Shown: piece after piece, positions 10,880 through 21,925 of the stretch | How the letters are laid out: every line of letters begins with the position of its first letter | Numbering within the stretch: position 1 is the stretch's first letter | NCBI GenBank assembly: GCA_020746835.1 | Contig: JAGPNK010000001.1 | Span: 4,154,001 to 4,218,000 of the forward strand | Origin: Stachybotrys elegans | Taxonomy: Eukaryota > Ascomycota > Sordariomycetes > Hypocreales > Stachybotryaceae | Length of the DNA stretch: 64,000 bases | Reading direction: 5' to 3' | Notes under the pieces: model-generated | What the model was told of the DNA's origin: nothing | Seen by the model: only the letters and a program-made list of their open reading frames with translations | Database searches by the model: none | Position numbers and translations under genes: made by a program

Positions 10880-13800
10880 ATGTATATCAAGCAGATCATC
10901 ATCCAGGGCTTCAAAAGGTGCGCTCACTTTCCCGCTGCTGCTCCCCTGGCACCCCGCCGCTTACCCTGCGACTGACACGCAAACCGCACAGCTACAAGGA
11001 CCAGACCGTGATCGAGCCCTTCTCGCCCAAGACCAATGTCATTGTTGGCCGAAATGGCTCTGGCAAGAGCAACTTCTTCGCCGCTATTCGTTTCGTCCTC
11101 AGCGATGCCTACACCCAGATGAGCCGTGAGGAGCGCCAGGGCCTCCTGCATGAAGGTTCCGGCTCCGCCGTCATGTCCGCCTATGTCGAGATCATCTTCG
11201 ACAACAGCGACGACCGCTTCGCAACGGACAAGAAGGAGGTTATCCTGCGGCGCACCATTGGTCTCAAGAAGGACGAATATTCGGTCGATCGCAAGGTCGT
11301 TGCCAAGACCGATGTCATCCACCTCTTAGAATCTGCTGGCTTCTCACGATCAAATCCCTACTACATTGTACCACAGGGCCGTGTTACGGCACTCACCAAT
11401 ATGAAGGAGTCGGAAAGGCTGAACCTGCTCAAGGAGGTTGCAGGAACCCAAGTGTACGAGGCTCGCCGCGCCGAGTCCCTCAAGATTATGAACGAAACGA
11501 ACAACAAGCGAGAAAAGATTGACGAGCTTTTGGAATACATCAAGGAAAGACTGCAGGAGCTCGAGGAGGAGAAGGAGGAGCTCCGCGGTTTCCAAGAAAA
11601 AGACCGCGAAAGGCGTTGTCTGGAGTATGCATACCACCACAGAGAACAGGTCACCGTCCAAGAGGCCCTCGAGGATATCGACAGCGCCCGGCAGGATGGC
11701 CTCGACAACACCGACTCCAGCCGCGGCGAGCTTCTCAAAGGGGAGCAGAGGATCGAGAAGCTCGAAGACGAGATGAATAAGTTGTCGCAGAAGATGCAGC
11801 TCCTCCAGATACAGAGGCACGAGTACGAAGAGGACCGCCGCGACCATGCTCGCTCTCTGGCCAAAATCGAGCTCAAGGTAAAGAATCTCAGCGAGGGCCA
11901 ATCCGCCGAGGAGCAAGCACGTGCACAGCATACAGCCGAGCTCAAGTCCGTCAAGGCAGAAATTGCAACCAAGGAAGCCGAACTTGCAAGAATCCTACCA
12001 CGGTATCAACAGAGCAAGGCGCAGGAAAACGAGGTTAGACGTGAACTTGATGCTGCCGAAGCTGCGAGGTCACGACTCTTCGCCAAGCAGAGTAGAGGGT
12101 CGCGGTTTAGGAACAAATCCGAACGCGATGCTTGGTTAAGACAGGAGATCCAGGAACTCGAAGTTACCACAAGCAGCCAGAGAGCGAACAAGCTCGACGC
12201 CGAAGAAGAGGTCACAAGAGTCCAGCAGTCTATCGAGCAACTTGAGCAGGACGTAGCCAAGCTGCGTGACCGGCTTGCCAACTGGAGTGGCGACAGGGCC
12301 GAGATTGCAGAAGAGGCGACGAGGGCTCAAGATATTCTCGACAAGCTCAATGACGAGCGAAAAGCTCTCCGTCGCGAAGAGGACAAGCTGAGCAACATAA
12401 TCCAGAATGCTCGCCAGGAGAAGGAGCGCGCCGAGCAGGAAGTGTCTCAAGTCATGGATGGATCTACAGCCAAGGGCCTGGCAACCATCCGTCGCTTGAA
12501 ACGAGAGCAGAATATTCCTGGCGCATACGGCACCCTGGCCGATCTCCTCACAGTCAATGAAGCCTATCGCTTGGCTGTAGAGCAGATCGCAGGAGCTAGT
12601 TTGTTTCACTATGTGGTGGACAACGCAGACACCGCCACCTATCTGGCAGACATCCTTTACCGGCAGCGCGGAGGACGCATAACCTTTATGCCTCTCGCGG
12701 AGCTTCGCCCACGGCAGGTCAATCTGCCGAGGTCCAATGACGCGGTTCCCCTACTGAGCCGAATCTCCTATGACCCCAAGTTTGAGAAGGCCTTCCAGCA
12801 GGTCTTTGGCAAAACGATTGTATGCCCCAACCTGACTGTGGCGGCGCAATATGCAAGGAGCCATGGCGTAGATGGAATTACTCCGGAAGGTGATACGACC
12901 AACAGGCGAGGTGCCATGACCGGTGGTTGGATAGACCCTCGCAAATCACGTCTTCAGGTTGTGGCGGCTTCGAATGCGCTGCGGGACGAGTACGAGAGGC
13001 AACTGGCGCAACTGCAAGACATCAGACGAAGAAGCGAGGCCAAGGAGCAGGAAATCACGGCTGCCATGTCAGAGCGGCAGAAGCTGGAACAGAGGCTGCG
13101 TCAGGCTGAAGACGGGTTCGAGCCACTCAAGCATGAGCTGCGCAACAAGTCTGCGCACCTCGAAAACGAACGCAACCACCTTGACTTGGCCATCAAACGG
13201 CGCGAGACGGTAGAAAAGAACATGAGCGGATTCCTCGAGGAGATTGCTGCCCACGAAGCTGAGATTGGCACCGATTTCAAGAAGAGCCTGACTTCGGCAG
13301 AAGAGCGACAGCTGGAGGAGCTGAGCAACCAGACGCAACAGCTGCAGAAGCAGTGGAATGAGGTCAGCAGCGCCCGAAGAGAGCTCGAACGTAGGAAGCA
13401 GCTCCTCGAGGGTGATCTGCGCCAAAACCTGCAAATGAAGTTGGACCAGCTCAACAGCCAAGCCTTTGAATTTTCGGCAAGCGGTGGAAGCAGTGGCAGC
13501 TTGAAGGATGTCCAAAGGGAGCTGAAGAAGGCGCAGAAGGCCCTCAAAGAAGCGCAAACCAAGCTCCAGGAGACAGAGACAGAGATGGAAGAGATGGCCC
13601 TGCGTCTGGAGGAGATTGGAAGGGACAAGACTGAGCGCGAGCAAGTCCAGAGTGAAATATCCAGCAAGATCGAGAAGCAGCAGAAGCGCATGGAGAAGAC
13701 GCTACAGCGCAAAGCCCTGCTCACAGCCCAGGCTGCCGAGTGCGCCAAGAACATCCGAGATCTTGGTGTGCTTCCGGAAGAAGCTTTCGACAAGTACGAG

Positions 13801-14677
13801 GATATGGAAGCCAAAGTAGTATGTGTCCGCCCATGTCCATTGATTCTAAAGCGAGCATGCTAACCATGACAAAGATCACCAACAAGCTCAAAAGGGTGAA
13901 CGAGGCGTTGAAAAAGTACAAGCACGTCAACAAGAAGGCCTTTGAGCAGTACAGCAACTTCACCACCCAGCAGGAGCAGTTGATGAAGCGTCGAAAAGAG
14001 CTTGACGCGTCACAAGCGTCCATCGAGGAGCTCGTCGAGCATCTCGACAGGCGCAAGGATGAGGCTATCGAGCGCACCTTCAAGCAGGTGTCGAGAGAGT
14101 TCGCCACCATCTTTGGCAAACTGGTGCCTGCCGGCCACGGTCGACTGGTCATCCAGCGCAGAACGGACCGCCGCCAGGAGCAGGAAGAGTCGGGCGACGA
14201 GAACCGCGGCAGCGTGGAGAACTACCTCGGCGTAGGCATCAGCGTGTCCTTCAATTCAAAGCATCTCGACGAGCAGCAGAAGATCCAGCAGCTCAGTGGT
14301 GGCCAGAAGAGTGAGTGCTCCCGCCCTATTAACACCCGTGCGCCTACAGGATCGTCGCTAACCCACCATGTCTTGCAGGTCTCTGCGCCCTGTGCCTCAT
14401 CTTCGCGCTCCAGCAGACGGAGAGCAGCCCCATGGTTATCTTTGACGAGGTGGACGCCAACCTGGACGCCCAGTACCGCACGGCTGTGGCGTCGCTGCTT
14501 GAGTCGATCTCCAACGAGGCCGGCACCCAGTTCATCTGCACCACCTTCCGGCCCGAGATTGTCCACGTCGCCGACAAGTGCTACGGCGTCACGTTCCGCA
14601 ACAAGACGAGCTCCGTCAACTGCGTCAGCACCGAGGACGCCCTGGAGTTTGTCGAGGGGCAGGCCAACCCAAAGTAA
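10880..14677 (+). CDS. SMC3: Cohesin subunit Smc3
   Basis: Smc3 pairs with Smc1 and the kleisin Scc1 to hold sister chromatids together in the nucleus. Four exons: 10880..10917, 10992..13818, 13875..14310 and 14379..14677, giving 1199 residues, typical for the family. The N-terminal ATPase half has the P-loop GRNGSGKSN at residues 33-40. Lys105 and Lys106 are the pair acetylated by Eco1 in cohesion establishment. Long coiled coils flank a hinge with the conserved GAMTGG-type glycines. The C-terminal half has the signature LSGGQKS, split by the last intron, and Walker [11 protein letters not shown]. The introns are 74, 56 and 68 nt; the second has a clear GCTAACC branch site. The start [18 protein letters not shown] is the classic Smc3 beginning. 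No key residue is missing. Confidence 0.97.
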
Positions 14678-15281
14678 AGAGGAGCCCGGCTGGTGGGTAG
14701 TAGAGATGGGGCGGCATGCGTGTGTGTATATGCGGGCAACCTGTTGGACGGAAGTCTTTGGAGCGCGAAAGGGTTCGGTGGAGGAGTGCTGGCGTTGGGC
14801 AGGTTATGCAAGGAATTTCTTTCTCTCCCTACTTGATTCGGACACGAGTGTCACGTACGTTGTATAATATCAACGAAGGACTATGAAGAACCGTGTTGTA
14901 TGCTTCCCCCATTTTCATCGTTCTCGCCAAAGTCTGCCTTTATCTTTCTCCCCTTCTATTGAGCACTTGAGATATAAAAGTCCGCTACCCCTCATGCAGA
15001 TAATTTTCTTCACATCCTGAGACATTCCTAGATACACACACAAAACGTTGTTTTACACAGGTGCAGGTGCCCCTTTTTTCTGAACAATACATGTTATCCG
15101 ACAGTTCTACTCTGTACATTTGGAGACGCTATAGTGCCCCTAGATTTGAACAAGATTTTATACACAGCCCGTGGTTCAAGCAGGCCCAAAACACAAAGTG
15201 AGGAGAAGTAAAGCGTCCTCCCTCTCTGTCTCTGTCTCTGTCTCTCTCTCCCCCTCCTCTTTTCGAGCGAGAGCGCAGCAT
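14678..15281. other. convergent 3' flanks of SMC3 and mL46
   Basis: About 600 bp between two stop codons that face each other, so it holds both 3' UTRs. It contains a CTCTGT/CT-rich microsatellite near 15220..15255. Nothing else was seen. Confidence 0.7.
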
Positions 15282-16433
15282 TTACCGGTCAGCCATCATG
15301 TAGCGCACTCCCTGGAAGTACTCCGGGTCCAGGACCTTCTCGAGCTCCTCGCGCGTCAGCCACTTGAAGTCGGTGTAGCCGAAGGGGTTGTCGGCCAGGT
15401 TGGCCTGGCCGGCCATGATCCTGGCGCGGAGGAAGAAGGTCTTGCGGCCCGGCTCAGCCTTGCCGCCGGCGTCGAGCTTGGGGCGCGTAACGAGATGGGC
15501 GACGGGGACGCGGCCCACGACCCAGGTGTTCATGTTGATGCCGGCCGCCTGGTCCATGACACGCTTCGCAGCCTATATCCTCCATGTTAGCTTCTCTGAT
15601 TCTTCTTCCCCTCACCTCCCAACTTTCATCCTCCAGGGAGGCTCACCTCGTGCAGGTTCTCGTCCTTGAGGGTATCGGCGGGGAAGCACCAGCCCTCCTT
15701 GCCCTTGACAACGAGGTACAGCGTCCTGTCGAGCTGGCGGTCCAGGCGCTTCGTGTCGCCCTTCTTATCCGCCTCGGTGACCCTATCGTTGGGGCGCGGC
15801 ACGGGGACAATCTCGCTCTCGGGGATGATTTCGGCGTCGTCGCTGACGCGCGACTCGGCGTCCTTGAGCATACTCTTGAGCATGCTCTCCTGGGTGCTCA
15901 GCTCGTCGCCCACCTTGAGCTCGTCGTCCCAGGCCTTGGAGCTTTTGCCCTGGTACACGCCCAGCTCCCTCGCCACGCTGCCCTGGCGCTCCTTGATCTT
16001 CATGTCCCAGTCCAGCTGCCGCGGCGTGTCCGGCTTGAAGTAGATGCTCTTGACAAAGGGCGTGTTGAGGCGCTCCTCCAGACGCTTCTGGTAGAAGAAG
16101 AAGGCCTCCTCGAACGGGTGCAGGTTGCGCGTTAGCAGCGGCGGCCGTGTCACGATCATGCCCGATCTGATCTCGTACGTCTTGGGTGGCTGTGTGGGCT
16201 GGGTGGATAGCGGCGGTGTCGTAGCAGTGGTCGAAGACGTCTCGGTGACGACGCTCGCCGAGTAGAACCGGATGGGCGTTCTGGGCAGACCAGTCGCGCA
16301 ACGTGAGCAGACAGAGGGAGCTGCACAATTCGTCTTGGTTAGCTGTGATGCTCTTCATGCCGATCCAATTGAGCCGGTCCCTACCTCTGAAGGCATCCCG
16401 AAGCGCTCGGCTTCCTCTGCTGGAGGCTGCCAT
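15282..16433 (-). CDS. MRPL17: Mitochondrial large-subunit ribosomal protein mL46 (Mrpl17)
   Basis: This is a structural protein of the mitochondrial large ribosomal subunit with a Nudix-like fold that is not expected to be catalytic. Three exons: 16385..16433, 15647..16320 and 15282..15572, giving 337 residues. The N-terminus is rich in Arg, Ser and Ala and lacks acidic residues for the first stretch, as expected of a mitochondrial presequence. The conserved block begins near SGMIVTRPPLLTRNLHPFEE, followed by the family segment YFKPDTPRQLDWDMKIKERQ. The C-terminal part carries the NPFGYTDFKWLTREEL segment. The first intron (64 nt) has an AGCTAACC branch site. The exon choice restores one continuous frame. 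The family assignment is by recognition of these blocks; the gene symbol follows yeast usage. Confidence 0.85.
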
Positions 16434-17449
16434 GCTTGCTGTTATTCCTCCGACTTTTATTCCGAGGTCCAACGTAAAGGGCCTTGGATCTTGTCTTGTC
16501 GTCGAACACCTTCACGTCCCTTGAACTTTTTTCTCCCCTGTCGCCGGACCACTGAAGCAAGGTACGTACCCTCCTGCCAGTCTGGCTGACTAAGGGTCCA
16601 GCTTCTAGGTACCTTGCCTTAGTGCCTCAGGCAGGTTCCCACAGAATGGCATATTTCCTTTGCTTCGGCCTACGGGTCATTCTCTTTCTTTTTCTTCTCT
16701 CTTCAAGGCACCATTTCCTTATCGTCAAGACCTGTTTCCTCCTCCAGAACGTCCTGATCATTTACGAGTGCCCAGAGTGAACTCCAAAGCAGTCTTTTTC
16801 GCTAGCGGCGCCTGCCAAAGGATAATCATCCTCTTCACCGGGCCCTGTTAGATAGATACTGCTAACATAGATGATTGATTGAGCCTTGTGCCCTAAGAAG
16901 CGGCCAGACACGCACACGGCGCCTGCCAGCGCTATTCGTAAACGACTGCGAGCACCCAAGCAGAGCACGGGAAACTCACTATCTGTCTTTTTCGCCTCTC
17001 TATGAAATGCGGTTGTCTGGACTTTTCTTTGTTAATTTTTCTCCCCAAATATTCGTTTCTTCTCTTGCGTCCAGTATCCTGGACCGGGAGCACCGCCAGT
17101 AAACATGTCGGTCACCTAGAGTCGCATGGCTAAATACACCACCAGATGCGCATACATGGAACGAACTGGCTTTGAAAATCCTAATATTTCCCTTGTCGTA
17201 CAGCGGCTCCAAGCCTCTACCGAAATGCGATATTCAAGTACGCCTTACAGCCAACACCAAAGTCAACTAACGCGCAAAGTTCCTGTACATACATGCCGTC
17301 GTTCGATGCCGTCACGGCCCGTCGTCTCGCCCCAGAAACCAATGAATCCGTTCGCTGTCAAAAGATGCCGGGTATCAAGTCATACATGGACCACCGATGA
17401 AATATGAAAACGCCCAATTTCAAATGATTACCATCTCGTGCCTTCGTGA
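16434..17449. other. mL46 upstream region / RING-PHD gene 3' flank
   Basis: About 1 kb without a credible gene. It should contain the mL46 promoter and the 3' UTR of the next minus-strand gene. Short open frames are present on both strands but show no conserved features. Confidence 0.7.
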
Positions 17450-19490
17450 TCAAGCTTGCAGCTCCGAGACTGCCTGAGCCACTTCCTGCGTCGCCCTCTT
17501 CTCCCATAACCGCCGAGCGTCGTTATCGAGCGAGGATGCATCCTTCACTTCATCGTAAAGCTTCCGCGAAATGTCACGGTTGATGGTGGCGTATTGCTCG
17601 GTCGTCAGCTTCTGCGCCCGCCAGTGTGGCCGCAGCGCAGTCTTGACAATGTCGTTGATGCTCTTCTTTTCTTCTTGGGTCATGGTCGCCCGCGTCGGCG
17701 AGCTGTCCTCCGTGCGCGGCGGTACCTGATGGGCTCGCCGAGGTCGCGGCTGGCGCAGCTCTAGGGATCGGCCGTCTGGCCTATTCGGGCGCGTTTCCGA
17801 ATCGCTCTGGTCACTGCTATATCGATTGGGAGAGTAATTTGCAGGTGGGTATATTGGCTGGATGTGAGTGCTGAGTGACAATGTCGGTGATGTTGGCCGT
17901 CCACCCACGCTCGGGAGCGGAGGGGGTGTCAACGAAAGGGCCCGTGGACTGCTGTGGGCTGATGGAGATGGCGATATGGCGGGCGATGACATTTCTGGAG
18001 GAAATCTCCAGCCGGGCGTTGCTGACGAGGTTTCCTCGTCGGATGTGGCATTCGGCTCCAGCTCCTTCAACAGAGACGACACCAGAGGAGGGTCATTCGT
18101 CCCTCCAGCGCTTTGGCCGTTGCGAGCCCCCGGCAGCCCTGTCGTCTGTGTCGCGTTGGTGGTAGAGGCACCGTTGGTGGAAGCTGACCCAGTGGCGGTG
18201 GCGGCCACTGGGGATGAGATGGCATTGGATGACTCGCCCTGCGTGGGTAGCCGCCGGGTGCGAGGGCGTTTGAGCTTCCTCTCTGGTTCTGGAACAGGCT
18301 CGGCGGGCGAAGCTGTGACGGAACGAACCCTGCGCTTCCGACTATTCGTCGCGGCAGCAGCAGTCTCTTCTGTTTCACGCGCTCGCTCAAGGGCTCCCCA
18401 AGCCCGTCTCTCGTCCCTGGTCTCGACAGGCGGGGGAGGGGGAGGCGTTTGGAGGCGCTCGCTTATTTGAAGTGGAATATTGTTGGCAAAGGTCTCGCGA
18501 GCGCCAAGACGGTTCGCGATGTTGATCCGTTGCTGCCAGCGCTGCAGCTCGCGGCGGTCAAGCTGCTGGAAGCGACGATATTGCTCGAGTTCATCATCCT
18601 CGTCGTGATTATCGAGGTCCAGTTCGCTCATCTCATAAAAGCGGCCTGAGAACTGGCCCCAGGCCCCTACCCACTCAGCATTGCGTTCCTGCCTCCGTGC
18701 CCTCCGCAGGCTGGCTCGGGTGCGGACATGGAAACCTCGAACATCGCGAGGATTGGGTCGGCGGACGAACTGGGGACGGGGTGCCGCCGAACGCTGCTCA
18801 TCTGGCTCGTCGGCGAGGCGAAAGAGATGCGCACACTCCATGCAGTACCAGTCGCCATCGGGGACATCGTCAAGGCCTAGGCAGTGGGTATGATATGCCG
18901 CGTCACAGCTGTCGCAGAGGAGCAGCACTTCTTCCCGTTCGGCCGAGTTGCAAATGGGGCATGGGTTGCCTTCCTCCTCGTCCTCCTCTGGATTCTCCCC
19001 CAACCATTGTTGTACATCGAACTCGGCGACTTGTTTCTTGTCCTGGACTTCGTACGTGGAGACGGCGGTTCCTGTATATCGACGGTACTGTCAGCAATCT
19101 GTGTAAGAGCAAAGAAGAAAGTTGCAGCAGGGCCACAACCCGAGGAACCTTACCGTCCACACCATTATAAACGCGTACTGTGTGAAAAGGGTTGCGACAG
19201 ATGGGGCAGGTATTCGTCTTTTGAGCCCAGGAACGGATACAGGCGTCGTGGATGATGTGCTCGCATCCATCGAGGGCTGCTACAATGTTGAGATAGCTGA
19301 GATCTTCTTCGACAGAAGCGTCCACGGTAGGAACTACAGTGGCTGCCTTGGGTACAGCAGTGGTATCGGATTCGGAAACGCTGGGCGTGGTGATGGTCGG
19401 TATTATTTTGCTAGAGCCGGCATCTACAGACGAGGACGAGGGGCGCGGCAGAGGGTCCAAACATATGATGCACTGTTCGGGTTCAGACAT
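17450..19490 (-). CDS. RING and PHD finger protein (Asr1/PHRF1-like)
   Basis: Two exons, 19154..19490 and 17450..19071, encode 652 residues. An N-terminal RING-H2 uses Cys7, Cys10, Cys76, His78, His81, Cys84, Cys95 and Cys98. Just after the intron comes a C4HC3 PHD finger (CPIC..CDSC..H..C..CMEC). A long Ser/Pro-rich, probably disordered region follows, with basic clusters. The last 75 residues form a predicted helical block (EEKKSINDIVKTALRPHWRA onward) that looks conserved. RING-then-PHD order is that of yeast Asr1 and animal PHRF1, ubiquitin ligases acting on the RNA polymerase II C-terminal tail; this function is inferred, not shown. The linker between the second and third RING ligands (65 residues) is unusually long. 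The intron branch site resembles GCTGACA. Confidence 0.85.
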
Positions 19491-19898
19491 GATGCAGACT
19501 GTGAGGATACGGATGAGACGGTGATGGAAACATGTAAAAGGATGAGAAGTAGATGAGGGAAGACCCGATGATGGAATGGGTAGCAGAGCGAAGAAGCGGA
19601 AACGGGGAGTTTCGAGGTTGGGAAAGGTGTCGAGTGTGCCTGTAGGCAGGAAAGTTGCTGGTGGGAGGCGTCTGGGCTGGTATGAGTGGTGATGTATTCA
19701 AGACTACCGCGGTTTAGTGGACAAAAGCCAGGACACTGATACCGACCACTGCCTAGCAGCTCAGGCAATCCTTACCGGGAGGTACCTGGCCCCAGGTAAT
19801 TGGAGCGTAATGAGAGTGCCAGTGGCTGGGCACGCTGAGGGAAGGAGGTATAGTGGGCGGGGCGTGCAAGACCGACACTGATAGATAAGTATGGATCT

Positions 19899-19933
<35 letters not shown>

Positions 19934-21722
19934 CAAGGCAACAGGAGGGAATTGTTCGGAGCAGGGAGAGAAGACGAAGAGGGCGAGAGAGGGAAAATTC
20001 GCAGAACGCTGTCCAGGAGACAGGGACATGGAGTCACAGACGCCTCACTTGGGCACTTGGGTTCCAGTTCCAAGCACAGGTGCAGGCGATGTCGGGTACC
20101 TCTTACGTGCGCACATGGCATGGCCCTCCTGCAGGTCACGTTGGGTACCTTTTGGTGCTTTATGCCGGGCAAGGTACATGTGCCAAGTGACAAATTTGTA
20201 CCTACGTGCCTAGTGCCTTTCCACAAGGTTAAGCAGGTGGGCGCAGGCACCTGAGATGTGGGCGAGGAAGGGACGGATGACACTCGCCGTTAGCGCAGGG
20301 AGCGCCGCCAGTCAGTGGCCATCAGACCAATCAGGACGACATGCCTTTTTTTGAAGCGCCACGTCCCCTACTAAGTAGGGATACATTGCCTACCTGGTTA
20401 CATATGCGAGTTGCAGTGGGCCTTGTCATTACTTACTTGCTGGCAGATGTAATAACGATGCCATCGCCACATTGCACTTTCCAGACGTAACTCTCCAAGG
20501 GCGATATCTTTGGTGTCAGCGCCTGAGGCAAGACAGGCAGCCTTTCGCAAATCACTAACTTCCAGGCGTTACAATCCCTCCTAGGTAGTACATCGGTACC
20601 TGTGTGAGGAGTGCATTGGAAGGCTTGATAGCCCCTTGTTACGCCCCCGCGTCAAACGAAACTCAGAGGCCGGCACTTTACGCACAATTCGGCTTGGCAC
20701 ATTTCGACTGCACACGCTATTCTCGTCTGTACATCCTATCTGGCAGTGGAATGGCACTCTAAAGCAACCCTGAGGTACCTTGGGGTCTTGATCCCAGTTG
20801 GTATAACTCTTGCCAGTAAAAGGTACCCCGCCTACCCTGAAGATTACTTCTGGGAACAACCCTCGTATGCAAAAAGAAACCATCGGTCTCAGCTTCATGT
20901 CCGGCTTACATCGGAAATGTCTGCTATTGTTGCTACGAGCACCGTGATTGGGCGTGTACCTTCCTGATGGGGATGAGGATGTGTGGTGTCGCAGGCCTCA
21001 GGATGGATATTGGCCCGGAGGCATAAGATTCCTCCCCTCCGCCGCTTTCAGCGTTTGGCTCACTATTAGCCGCCGTAGTCGTGTCTGGGGTTAGACATAC
21101 GAGCTGCAGTGAAAGATGTATCGGTCAAAACATCTTCATCATCAGACTAACCGAAGAGGACATCGCCAATGCTAAGCGACATGATTCTTACGATATACAC
21201 GACCTGCTTTGAGTCCCATCGCTCGAGCGGCGCCTCCATCAGCGACCCGCGTGGTGTGGTACATGAGTTGGTAGGTAGGTGAGAAGTGGATTCTTGGTCG
21301 TCCACCTGACCCTACCCCTACTAAAGTTAACTTACTATCTGAGGCCGTCGAGTGCCTGATGAGTGGCTGGGAACCCCTTCCGTGGAGCTCGATCTGGCCA
21401 GGTCCCATCGCACGCTTCACCGCGCATGCACTGGGACTGACGACCTCTTCGGTGTGTGTGTCCGCCTTGCGTGGCGGGGCGAAAGCAAGCATTGGAATTA
21501 AAAGACAACTGGCACTCGCTCGGATATCGTATCTCGAATCGACTCAGTTCTGTGACGGTCAATATTGACTTGGTGAATATCCTTGGTCATGTTGCTTCAA
21601 CCAAAAGCCCCACAAATATACGAAAGAAGTGAGTTTTCCACACAACAAGGCAAAGAATAAGAGAACAGAAGCAGAAAAGAGAAGAAGGGAGGAAGAAAAA
21701 AAAAGATTTAGATCTGAATGGC
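19491..21722. other. 2.2 kb non-coding spacer between RING-PHD gene and U6
   Basis: It holds the RING-PHD promoter and a GGCA repeat. GGTACC occurs six times between 19781 and 20827, denser than chance. No open frame here has a recognisable domain, and no RNA gene was recognised before the U6 terminator. Confidence 0.65.
19900..19934. repeat. (GGCA)n tetranucleotide repeat
   Basis: About eight to nine uninterrupted copies of GGCA lie about 410 bp upstream of the RING-PHD start codon. Confidence 0.9.
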
Positions 21723-21729
21723 AAAAAAA
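21723..21729 (-). terminator. Pol III T-run terminator of U6
   Basis: Seven consecutive T residues on the minus strand directly follow the U6 3' end (GCTTACCA), the normal stop signal for RNA polymerase III. Confidence 0.85.
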
Positions 21730-21897
21730 TGGTAAGCTTCTCTTGCGTAACATGTGTCATCCTTGTGCAGGGGCCATGCTAATCTTCTCTGCTGTAGGAT
21801 AGTTAGCATTCGAACTTGCGACCTTGCCGATGGCAATGGGAGCGTTTAGCGGTTGCACTTACTATCGTTTGAAAAGACCTATATTTTGCCCGAAGGC
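21725..21897 (-). ncRNA. U6: U6 spliceosomal snRNA, interrupted by an intron
   Basis: U6 RNA forms the catalytic core of the spliceosome. On the minus strand exon 1 (about 21863..21897) starts with a GCCTTCGGGC hairpin and ends AAACGATA. Exon 2 (about 21725..21791) begins CAGAGAAGATTAGCATGG and continues with the conserved CCCCTGCACAAGGATGACAC. Between them is a 71-nt intron (21792..21862) with GTAAGT donor, perfect TGCTAAC branch site (21802..21808) and CTACAG acceptor. Joining gives a mature RNA of about 100 nt. The joint recreates the ACAGAGA box, which pairs with the 5' splice site. TATATA lies about 28 bp upstream and a T-run follows, so Pol III transcription is expected. The exact 5' end is uncertain by about six bases. 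Introns in U6 are known from fission yeast and some other fungi. Confidence 0.95.
21806..21816 (-). promoter_or_regulatory. B-box-like Pol III element inside the U6 intron
   Basis: On the minus strand AGTTCGAATGC matches the B-box consensus GGTTCGANTCC at nine of eleven positions. It lies within the U6 intron and shares bases with the TGCTAAC branch site. In fission yeast U6 the B block is also intronic, which supports the call. TFIIIC binding is inferred. Confidence 0.6.
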
Positions 21898-21919
21898 GAA
21901 AACTAACAATTTAATTCAG

Positions 21920-21925
21920 TATATA
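21920..21925 (-). promoter_or_regulatory. TATA box of the U6 gene
   Basis: TATATA on the minus strand lies about 23-28 bp upstream of the likely first U6 nucleotide, the spacing used by TFIIIB at fungal U6 genes. Confidence 0.7.

Noticed and set aside
11350..11972. Long antisense open frames across SMC3 and other genes
   Set aside because: They mirror coding sequence with strong codon bias; the sense strand encodes the recognised protein.
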